In this document: piece after piece, positions 1 to 6,106 of the stretch
Layout: the number at the start of each line of letters is the position of its first letter
Position numbering within the stretch: the stretch's first letter is position 1
Assembly (NCBI GenBank): GCA_030614035.1
Contig: JAUWKW010000094.1
Span: forward strand, 1-6,106
DNA: 6,106 nt
Direction of reading: 5' to 3'
From: Chromatiales bacterium
GTDB taxonomy: Bacteria; Pseudomonadota; Gammaproteobacteria; Steroidobacterales; GCA-2729495
Made by a program: the position numbers and the translations under genes
The notes under the pieces: generated by a model
What the model saw: the letters and a program-made list of their open reading frames with translations, nothing else
Databases searched by the model: none
What the model was told of the DNA's origin: nothing

Positions 1-1485
<1,485 letters not shown>

Positions 1486-1524
1486 CAGTCAGGTTCTCCG
1501 GGGCATTAGGGTCCTAGCGGGGCT

Positions 1525-2625
1525 TCATAACCTCATCGGCATGACAACGTATTTGCAGGATTGATCGTCGGGCTCGTGGATCAGGCAACTGCTGTTAGGG
1601 TCGACCACACCGAATTCAACATAATCACCATCGACGGCCGCCAAGGCATCCAGCAGGTAATTGACGTTAAAACCTATCTCCATCTCCTCGCCGCCATAGT
1701 CAACCTCTACCTCGTCCTCGGCTTCTTCCTGGTCTGGATTGTTAGCCTGAATCTTAAGGCTTTGGCGCCTCAACTCCAGACGAACCCCCCGAAACTTCTC
1801 ATTGGAAAGAATCGCGGCACGCTGCAAACCATTCCGTAAAGCGTCGCGGCTGGCCGATAGCACGTTCCCTTCCAGTTCGGGGATGACCTTATCGTAGTCC
1901 GGAAACCGGCCGTCTATCAGTTTCGATGTGAATCGAATATTGTTGAGTTCAGCGCGTGCATGGTTACTGCCGAGCGAGATCTTTACCGTACCTTCGTCAC
2001 CGAGTAGGCGTTGAAGCTCCAAGACCCCCTTGCGCGGAATAATCACCTGGTGGCTGCTGGTGTCTTGCGAATCGATCGCGATATCGCACAAGGCAAGCCG
2101 GTGTCCATCGGTAGCAACAGCGCGCAGTGTCGTACCACCGGCCTCGATCAACAAGCCGTTCAGGTAATAGCGAACGTCCTGCTGGGCCATCGAAAAGTGT
2201 GTTTTCTCCAACAGACGTCCAAGTGCGCTTTGTTCCAGCTCAATCTCGTAGTCGGCCGCTATGTCGTCGATGATTGGGAACTCTGCTGCAGGCAATGTCG
2301 AAAGAACAAACCGACTTCGGCCGGACTTGATAACCAAGCGATCACCCTCCAACGCCGCGCTCACAGTGGCCTGCTCTGGCAATGCTCGACAAATATCAAG
2401 CAGTTTTCGGCCCGGCACGGTGATATCGCCTGGTACATCGATGGTGTCGATTTCCATCGCTGCAACCAGTTCAACCTCCAAATCAGTGGCAGTAATGGTC
2501 AGCTTGCCTTCCTGGGCGGCAAGCAGGACGTTGGCAAGTACCGGCATCGTTTGACGCCGTTCGACCACACCAATAACTGCCTGCAATGGTTTGAGCAGTG
2601 AAGCCCTGGCCACGGTAAATTTCAT
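1525..2625 (-). CDS. dnaN: DNA polymerase III beta subunit (sliding clamp)
   Basis: DnaN forms the ring-shaped homodimer that tethers DNA polymerase III and other clamp-binding proteins to DNA. The product has 366 residues, the same as E. coli, and starts MKFTVARASLLKPLQ as the family does. Residues of the hydrophobic peptide-binding pocket are present at the same numbers as in E. coli: L155, the ATDGHRLAL motif with H175 and R176, and the C-terminal VMPMRL ending at 366. The second-domain motif FTSKLIDGRFPDYDKVIP is at 232-249. Start ATG 2625-2623 is supported by a good ribosome binding site: minus-strand GAGGTG ends 5 nt before it. The stop is TGA. It lies 237 bp downstream of dnaA, across the proposed oriC, and 39 nt before recF. 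Nothing is missing or broken. Confidence 0.99.
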   Translation of the reverse strand: MKFTVARASLLKPLQAVIGVVERRQTMPVLANVLLAAQEGKLTITATDLEVELVAAMEIDTIDVPGDITVPGRKLLDICRALPEQATVSAALEGDRLVIKSGRSRFVLSTLPAAEFPIIDDIAADYEIELEQSALGRLLEKTHFSMAQQDVRYYLNGLLIEAGGTTLRAVATDGHRLALCDIAIDSQDTSSHQVIIPRKGVLELQRLLGDEGTVKISLGSNHARAELNNIRFTSKLIDGRFPDYDKVIPELEGNVLSASRDALRNGLQRAAILSNEKFRGVRLELRRQSLKIQANNPDQEEAEDEVEVDYGGEEMEIGFNVNYLLDALAAVDGDYVEFGVVDPNSSCLIHEPDDQSCKYVVMPMRL

Positions 2626-2642
2626 GCCTTCACCTCTATATT

Positions 2643-2667
2643 AATAATCTTATATATAAGAATTATT
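2643..2667. repeat. A/T inverted repeat in the candidate unwinding element
   Basis: A perfect 14-bp palindrome, TCTTATATATAAGA, occupies 2648-2661. It extends outward as AATAAT (2643-2648) facing ATTATT (2662-2667) with one unpaired base. Apart from one C and one G the repeat is entirely A and T, so it should melt easily. It ends 17 bp upstream of the dnaN start codon. It is not a terminator, since the stem lacks G/C. Confidence 0.7.
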
Positions 2668-2690
2668 GTTGTTATTAGGGCAGCGTCCAC

Positions 2691-2699
2691 GTTGGATAA
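2691..2699 (-). promoter_or_regulatory. Weak DnaA box next to the A/T tract
   Basis: Minus-strand TTATCCAAC matches TTATnCACA at 7 of 9 positions, with the last two bases differing. Its position, separated from the A/T tract by a short G/C-rich block, resembles the unwinding-side box of known origins (R1 in E. coli). Affinity would be low; the call rests mainly on position. Confidence 0.4.
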
Positions 2700-2718
2700 A
2701 CTATAAATAAGTCTTTAA

Positions 2719-2731
2719 AATCAATCGTTTG
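2719..2731 (+). promoter_or_regulatory. IHF-binding site in candidate oriC
   Basis: AATCAATCGTTTG fits the E. coli IHF consensus WATCAAnnnnTTR at every fixed position, and an A-rich run (TTTAAAA) lies just upstream. It sits between the A/T tract with its weak box and the main DnaA-box cluster, the same relative place as the IHF site in E. coli oriC. Bending here would bring the boxes to the unwinding element. IHF itself is inferred from the lineage. Confidence 0.55.
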
Positions 2732-2778
2732 TTGGCGTTTAAACTGTGGACGGTCCTATGCAGGGAGCCATCGGTAAC

Positions 2779-2787
2779 AGTGGATAA
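2779..2787 (-). promoter_or_regulatory. DnaA box
   Basis: Minus-strand TTATCCACT matches TTATnCACA at 8 of 9 positions. It is one of three single-mismatch boxes within about 90 bp at the dnaA end of the spacer. Confidence 0.65.
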
Positions 2788-2813
2788 GCTGTGTACAGTA
2801 TGCCTTCCATTTT

Positions 2814-2822
2814 TCATCCACA
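2814..2822 (+). promoter_or_regulatory. DnaA box
   Basis: TCATCCACA matches TTATnCACA at 8 of 9 positions. It faces the opposite way to the box at 2779-2787. Confidence 0.6.
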
Positions 2823-2858
2823 AGTTTTTCACTGGCCTGGCTCGCAGCGATATACACC

Positions 2859-2867
2859 TTATTCACG
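2859..2867 (+). promoter_or_regulatory. DnaA box overlapping the dnaA stop codon
   Basis: TTATTCACG matches TTATnCACA at 8 of 9 positions and includes the dnaA stop codon (2863-2865). It closes the box cluster on the dnaA side. Confidence 0.5.
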
Positions 2868-4194
2868 CAGTCAATGTCCGCAGCAGGTTTTGGTAATCCT
2901 CGCCGACCCGCAAATCAGTTTCACGCAGTGATTTAATCCGCCGGCAGGCGTGTAGTACCGTTGTGTGATCCCGCCCCCCAAAGGCATCCCCAATTTCCGG
3001 CAGGCTATGACTGGTTAGTTCCTTTGCAAGGCTCATCGAAATTTGGCGCGGACGGGTAATTGAGCGACTACGGCTTTTGGAAAGCAGGTCAGCTACCCGA
3101 ATTTTGAAGTACCCGGCGACGGTTTTTTGGATGTTTTCAATCGTCACCAGCCTTACTTGTACGGCCAGCAGGTCCCGAAGAGCATCCTTTGCGAATTCAA
3201 GTGTGATTGGCTGACCGGTGAACGCTGAATTTGCCATGACACGCCGCAGTGCTCCTTCGAGTTCGCGCACATTGGAGCGAATGCGCTGGGCAATGAAAAA
3301 CGCAACTTCTTCAGGTAAATCAATATCTTCTGCAGCTGCCTTAGTCATCAATATGGCCGCGCTGGTTTCAAGCTCCGGTGGTTCGATCGCAACGGTCAGG
3401 CCCCAGCCAAATCGCGATTTTAGCCGCTCCTCGAGCCCGGATACTTCCTTCGGATAACGATCACAGGTCAGCACGATTTGCCGTTGCCCTTCCAGCAAAG
3501 CATTAAAGGTATGGAAAAATTCTTCTTGCGATTGCTGTTTGCCGGCGAAAAATTGGATGTCGTCGATCAACAGCGCATCGAGCGATCGGTAGGCTCGTTT
3601 AAAGTCACTAATGGTATTGTGCTGGAGGGCTTTGACCATATCTCCAACGAAGCGCTCCGAGTGCACATAGGCTACCTTCGCATTGGGCTGGCTTTCGAGA
3701 ATCAGGTTACCGATGCTGTGCATTAAGTGGGTCTTACCGAGCCCAACACCACCGGAGATAAACAGCGGGTTGTACGCAGAGCCAGGGTTCCAGGCGACCT
3801 GGGTCGCCGCTGCACGCGCTAGCTGGTTACTCTTACCTTCAACGAAGGTTTGGAAGGTATAGGTGCTGTTAAGCGGTCCGCCTGACCAACGGCCGTCGCG
3901 TCTGGCAGGCGTCTGCGCGGACTGCGGTAGCGGCTGCTCGTCTATGAAGCCTTGTCGTCCGACCTCGACAATGATCGACGCCTCCGGCCAGTCCGTTTCT
4001 GCATCGACTACCTTCGTGAGCTGCTCCATGCAATTGTCATGAACCCAGTCGACGACAAAACGGTTGGGCGCCAATAATCGCAGTTGCCGCTCTTCCTCAA
4101 CAACCTGCAGTGGCCGAATCCAGGTATTAAATTGTTGCTCGGAGAGATCTGAGCGAAGCTCTCGAATACAGCGTTTCCAAAGAGAAGTCTGCAC
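2863..4194 (-). CDS. dnaA: Chromosomal replication initiator protein DnaA
   Basis: DnaA is the AAA+ ATPase that binds origin boxes, melts the unwinding element and helps load the DnaB helicase. The 443-residue product has domain I at about 1-80 with W6; a short linker at about 81-108; AAA+ domain III with Walker A GGVGLGKT (148-155), Walker B LLIDD (208-212), sensor 1 VLTCDR (241-246), box VII RLKSR with probable arginine finger R261, and sensor 2 R310; and DNA-binding domain IV with [15 protein letters not shown] (406-420). Key residues align with E. coli K178, R285, R334, H434 and T435 at a constant offset of 24, so the length difference lies in the linker. E21 of E. coli domain I is Q21 here. 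The start is GTG 4194-4192: W6 aligns from there, and a stop lies eight codons upstream. The ribosome binding site is weak. Confidence 0.99.
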   Translation of the reverse strand: MQTSLWKRCIRELRSDLSEQQFNTWIRPLQVVEEERQLRLLAPNRFVVDWVHDNCMEQLTKVVDAETDWPEASIIVEVGRQGFIDEQPLPQSAQTPARRDGRWSGGPLNSTYTFQTFVEGKSNQLARAAATQVAWNPGSAYNPLFISGGVGLGKTHLMHSIGNLILESQPNAKVAYVHSERFVGDMVKALQHNTISDFKRAYRSLDALLIDDIQFFAGKQQSQEEFFHTFNALLEGQRQIVLTCDRYPKEVSGLEERLKSRFGWGLTVAIEPPELETSAAILMTKAAAEDIDLPEEVAFFIAQRIRSNVRELEGALRRVMANSAFTGQPITLEFAKDALRDLLAVQVRLVTIENIQKTVAGYFKIRVADLLSKSRSRSITRPRQISMSLAKELTSHSLPEIGDAFGGRDHTTVLHACRRIKSLRETDLRVGEDYQNLLRTLTA

Positions 4195-4244
4195 TCGTGG
4201 GTCCAGAATTATCGTTTATTGTTTTCGCAGAACGGGCTAGCGAG

Positions 4245-4250
4245 TCTATA
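4245..4250 (-). promoter_or_regulatory. Possible dnaA promoter -10
   Basis: Minus-strand TATAGA matches TATAAT at 5 of 6 positions and would give a start near 4238 and a leader of about 44 nt. No good -35 is visible; the -35 position is occupied by the DnaA box at 4265-4273. That arrangement suggests repression or modulation by DnaA, but it is a weak single-motif call. GATAAT at 4213-4208 is an alternative, though it leaves a leader of only a few nucleotides. Confidence 0.35.
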
Positions 4251-4264
4251 CTTGTTGCTACCAG

Positions 4265-4273
4265 TTATCCACA
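4265..4273 (+). promoter_or_regulatory. Perfect DnaA box between dnaA and rpmH
   Basis: TTATCCACA is an exact consensus high-affinity DnaA box and the only perfect one I found in the window. It lies 12 bp before the rpmH -35 and at the -35 position of the proposed dnaA promoter, so it could let DnaA regulate itself and perhaps rpmH. Confidence 0.8.
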
Positions 4274-4285
4274 GCGTCACGGCTA

Positions 4286-4314
4286 TTGACATGGATTGCT
4301 CTCCTGCGTAATCT
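4286..4314 (+). promoter_or_regulatory. Sigma70-like promoter for rpmH-rnpA-yidC
   Basis: A perfect -35, TTGACA (4286-4291), is followed after exactly 17 bp by TAATCT (4309-4314), a moderate -10. Transcription would start near 4321, leaving a leader of about 48 nt before rpmH. Strong promoters ahead of rpmH are common because bL34 is needed in ribosomal amounts. Confidence 0.7.
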
Positions 4315-4368
4315 TCCGGCCTCTCAACTGGCGCATGTCTTTGTTTTCGGCTAGCTTTTCCTGACCTC

Positions 4369-4503
4369 ATGAGCACAACTTATCAACCCAGCCGAATCAA
4401 GCGGAAGCGAACCCACGGGTTTCGTGCCCGTATGGCAACGAAAGGTGGGCGCCTTGTCTTAAAGCGACGCCGGAAAAAACGGCGGGCCCAATTAAGCCAC
4501 TAG
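4369..4503 (+). CDS. rpmH: 50S ribosomal protein bL34
   Basis: bL34 is a small, very basic protein of the large ribosomal subunit. The 44-residue product contains the family signature: [20 protein letters not shown] at residues 5-24, followed by the K/R-rich tail [15 protein letters not shown] at 26-40. E. coli bL34 is 46 residues and has the same QPS...[10 protein letters not shown] core. The start ATG at 4369 is the only one that gives the right length; its upstream sequence (CTGACCTC) has no Shine-Dalgarno. The stop is TAG. It is the first gene of the plus-strand block, divergent from dnaA, with a good promoter upstream, and rnpA follows after 30 nt, as in most bacteria. Confidence 0.97.
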   Translation: MSTTYQPSRIKRKRTHGFRARMATKGGRLVLKRRRKKRRAQLSH

Positions 4504-4515
4504 CGGCCCCGCTTG

Positions 4516-4531
4516 GGCGCGCGGACGCGCC
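4516..4531 (+). other. G/C hairpin just before the rnpA start
   Basis: GGCGCG (4516-4521) and CGCGCC (4526-4531) form a perfect 6-bp G/C stem with a four-base loop, CGGA, ending 2 nt before the rnpA ATG. There is no T run after it, so it is not a typical terminator. In RNA it would cover the normal ribosome-binding position of rnpA. Confidence 0.6.
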
Positions 4532-4533
4532 GC

Positions 4534-4896
4534 ATGATATTCAGCTTTAGCCACCAGAATCGACTTTCCGGGTCGGAAAATTTCACGCGTGTGTTTCAAA
4601 AAGGCCGTCGATCGGCGGATCACTTTTTTACGGTACTCTACGTCGCGAATGACACAGACTGCGCCCGGCTTGGGTTTGCAATTTCGCGCAAGCGTGTTAG
4701 TAAAGCCACTGCGCGTAATCGGATCCGGCGGCTCGTCCGCGAGAGTTTCCGCCATAATCGCCAGACCCTCGGGAATGTGGATATAGTGATAATGGCGCGT
4801 GAAAAGGCACCGGCCGCAAGCAACCCGAAGTTGCGTGAGAGCATTGAACAGCACTGGTCACGCTTACAAGCGGCGATGGCCGACAACAACAAATGA
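4534..4896 (+). CDS. rnpA: Ribonuclease P protein component
   Basis: RnpA is the small basic protein that assists RNase P RNA in cutting 5' leaders from pre-tRNAs. From ATG 4534 the product has 120 residues (119 in E. coli). The N-terminal region NRLSGSENFTRVFQKGRR (9-26) and the RNR box, with ARNRIRRLVRESFR at 60-73, are diagnostic. ATG 4534 is preferred because the product then begins a few residues before the conserved RL...F..VF segment. An in-frame TTG at 4513 would add seven residues and is the main alternative, because a G/C hairpin covers the region just before the ATG and I see no Shine-Dalgarno. The stop TGA (4894-4896) overlaps the yidC ATG in an ATGA, so yidC translation is probably coupled. 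The yidD gene, usual between rnpA and yidC, is absent here. Confidence 0.96.
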   Translation: MIFSFSHQNRLSGSENFTRVFQKGRRSADHFFTVLYVANDTDCARLGFAISRKRVSKATARNRIRRLVRESFRHNRQTLGNVDIVIMAREKAPAASNPKLRESIEQHWSRLQAAMADNNK

Positions 4897-6106
4897 CGGA
4901 CAACCTTCGAATCGTACTCTGGGCCGCGCTGGCGGCCATGATCTTTTTCAACTACCAGGCATGGCAGCAGCAATATGGCCTGCCGGGGTCGTCGAGTGCG
5001 CCACCCCCGTCCGGCTCACCGGCCGAGCCACTCGCGGACGATCTGCCAGCGCTTCCTGAGATTGACGTTGAGACGGCGAACAGCGATTTGCCATCGATCG
5101 CCGGCGGCGCTGTTGAAAGCGCCGGGCCGGCGATTACCGTTGAGACGGACGTATTGTCCATCGAGATCGCCAGCCGTGGTGGCGACATTCGTCGAGCGCG
5201 ATTGAAAGGGTACCCGCAGCAAAAAGACCAGCCGAATGTCTCCGTTGAATTACTGAATCCGGATCCGGACAGCTTGTTTGTGTTTCGCACTGGTTTGCGT
5301 GCTGCCGGTGGGCGTGATGAAGCCACACATAAAAGCGTTTATACGTCGCCTCGCAGGGCGTACTCGCTGAATGACGGCGATGATGTACTCGAAGTGCCGT
5401 TGCAATGGGAAAGCCCCGAAGGCATTACGGTCGAAAAAACTTACCGCTTCCGGCGCGGCCGTTACGATATTTCCCTCGAATACAACGCGAGAAATTCCAG
5501 CGAAACTCCTTACAGTGTTGCAAATTATCTGCAAATTCAACGAGTACACGCACCGCTGGAGCGGTCGATGTTCAACGTGGATTCGTATTCATTTACCGGG
5601 CCCGTTGTTTACGACGGTGACAAGTACGAGAAGATCGATGTCGACGATTTGGAAGACGGGCCGTTTAAATTGATTGTTAACGGTGGCTGGATCGCATCGA
5701 TTCAGCACCATTTCCTCGCCGCGGCGGTGCCGGAAGAAACGGAGGAAGAGAATTACCAGGTTAGCTATGACGGTAAGCAGTACCTGATGACCGCGATCGG
5801 TCCGGTAACGACCCTGGAACCCGGTGAAGAAGGTGTGTTTAATTCGCAATTGTTCATCGGCCCGAAGCTGCAGCAGCAACTCAACGAAGTCAGCAGCGGT
5901 CTCGCGTTGACGGTTGATTATGGCGTGCTCGCTGTTCTGGCGCAGCCGTTATTCTGGCTGCTCGGGAAAGTCCATAACTTCGTTGGCAATTGGGGTTGGT
6001 CCATCATCATCGTCACGTTTCTGATCAAGCTGGTGTTTTATCCTCTGACAGAGAAGAGCGGCCGTTCTATGGCCAAGATGCGCAACTTGCAGCCACGGCT
6101 CAAAGC
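4893..6106 (+). CDS. yidC: Membrane protein insertase YidC, N-terminal part (cut by window end)
   Basis: YidC inserts and folds inner-membrane proteins, alone or with SecYEG. From ATG 4893 the frame is open to the window end (404 codons; 548 residues in E. coli). The N-terminal membrane segment is RIVLWAALAAMIFF (6-19), then YQAW and a Pro/Ser/Ala/Gly linker (about 29-55). A large periplasmic P1 domain follows (about 75-335), with EKTYRFRRGRYDISLEY (181-197) and GPFKLIVNGGWIASIQHHFL (256-275). The second membrane region then starts with NFVGNWGWSIIIVTFLIK (362-379) and YPLTEKSGRSMAKMRNLQPR (383-402). K379 occupies the conserved positive groove position (Arg366 in E. coli). The large P1 domain is the Gram-negative form. 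There is no Shine-Dalgarno; the start overlaps the rnpA stop. Confidence 0.98.
   Translation, partial: MTDNLRIVLWAALAAMIFFNYQAWQQQYGLPGSSSAPPPSGSPAEPLADDLPALPEIDVETANSDLPSIAGGAVESAGPAITVETDVLSIEIASRGGDIRRARLKGYPQQKDQPNVSVELLNPDPDSLFVFRTGLRAAGGRDEATHKSVYTSPRRAYSLNDGDDVLEVPLQWESPEGITVEKTYRFRRGRYDISLEYNARNSSETPYSVANYLQIQRVHAPLERSMFNVDSYSFTGPVVYDGDKYEKIDVDDLEDGPFKLIVNGGWIASIQHHFLAAAVPEETEEENYQVSYDGKQYLMTAIGPVTTLEPGEEGVFNSQLFIGPKLQQQLNEVSSGLALTVDYGVLAVLAQPLFWLLGKVHNFVGNWGWSIIIVTFLIKLVFYPLTEKSGRSMAKMRNLQPRLK

Larger units (their letters stand above)
2626..2862. other. Candidate chromosomal replication origin (oriC), dnaA-dnaN spacer
   Basis: This non-coding spacer has, from the dnaN side: an A/T tract at 2637-2677 (37 of 41 A/T) suited to a duplex-unwinding element; a G/C-rich stretch at 2678-2690; a weak DnaA box at 2691-2699; an exact IHF consensus at 2719-2731; and a cluster of DnaA boxes from 2779 into the dnaA stop region. 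One-mismatch boxes are AGTGGATAA (2779-2787, reverse), TCATCCACA (2814-2822) and TTATTCACG (2859-2867). Two-mismatch candidates are at 2790-2798, 2825-2833 and 2850-2858. There is no GATC in the spacer, so Dam/SeqA-type control is not evident. Origins in the dnaA-dnaN gap are known in other bacteria. The alternative is that this is only a dnaN promoter region with regulatory DnaA boxes. Confidence 0.72.
4195..4368. promoter_or_regulatory. Divergent dnaA / rpmH promoter region
   Basis: This 174-bp spacer holds outward-facing promoters for the two gene blocks and one perfect DnaA box, and no visible gene. It lacks a long A/T tract and a box cluster, so it is a poorer origin candidate than the dnaA-dnaN spacer, although pseudomonads place oriC here. 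The individual sites are listed separately. Confidence 0.7.

Noticed and set aside
2686..2696. TCCACGTTGGA as a third parS
   Set aside because: The CACGTG core is broken and the flanks do not match; it is better read as part of the G/C block and weak DnaA box.
2745..2753. TGTGGACGG as a DnaA box
   Set aside because: It has three mismatches to the consensus on the reverse strand, too weak to list as a site.
4516..4531. Rho-independent terminator between rpmH and rnpA
   Set aside because: The stem is short and has no T run after it.
4513..4533. TTG upstream extension of rnpA
   Set aside because: It would add residues that lie before the normal family N-terminus, and it has no ribosome binding site. 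Kept only as an alternative.
4492..4854. 120-residue minus-strand frame antisense to rnpA
   Set aside because: It lies wholly opposite rnpA, resembles no family I know, and the plus-strand product is unmistakable.
4799..5059. Plus-strand frame near the usual yidD position
   Set aside because: It overlaps rnpA and yidC in another frame and shows none of the Cys and hydrophobic features of YidD.

Overview
This is the chromosomal replication-origin neighbourhood of a bacterium, almost certainly a gammaproteobacterium. Two gene blocks diverge from a short spacer near 4195-4368. On the minus strand lie dnaA, dnaN, recF and the first 130 codons of gyrB. On the plus strand lie rpmH, rnpA and the first 404 codons of yidC. 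The gene order, an E. coli-like 366-residue DnaN ending in MPMRL, a DnaA whose catalytic residues align with E. coli at a constant offset of 24, and a YidC with the large proteobacterial periplasmic domain all point to Gammaproteobacteria. The family cannot be fixed from this sequence. I see no mobile element, tRNA, rRNA or CRISPR array.

Layout: gyrB 5' part (1-392, minus), recF (421-1485, minus), dnaN (1525-2625, minus), a 237-bp spacer that looks like oriC (2626-2862), dnaA (2863-4194, minus), a 174-bp divergent promoter region (4195-4368), rpmH (4369-4503, plus), rnpA (4534-4896, plus) and yidC (from 4893, plus, cut by the window end). Nearly all the DNA is coding.

The best origin candidate is the dnaA-dnaN spacer. 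It has a 41-bp tract that is 37/41 A/T next to dnaN, a weak DnaA box, an exact match to the IHF consensus, and then several near-consensus DnaA boxes running into the 3' end of dnaA. The rpmH-dnaA spacer has the only perfect DnaA box (TTATCCACA), set between a strong sigma70-like rpmH promoter and a probable dnaA promoter, which suggests DnaA autoregulation.

The least expected signals are two parS-like ParB-binding palindromes inside recF (446-461 and 1058-1073), both encoding the peptide FHVE; an extended -10 promoter element in the last codons of recF that probably drives gyrB; and the absence of yidD from its usual place, since rnpA and yidC overlap directly.

Together the genes supply replication initiation (DnaA), processivity (DnaN), gap repair (RecF), supercoiling (GyrB), a ribosomal protein (bL34), tRNA 5' maturation (RnpA) and membrane protein insertion (YidC). 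The gene set is ordinary. I found no undescribed multi-gene system; the interest is in the cis-acting sites.
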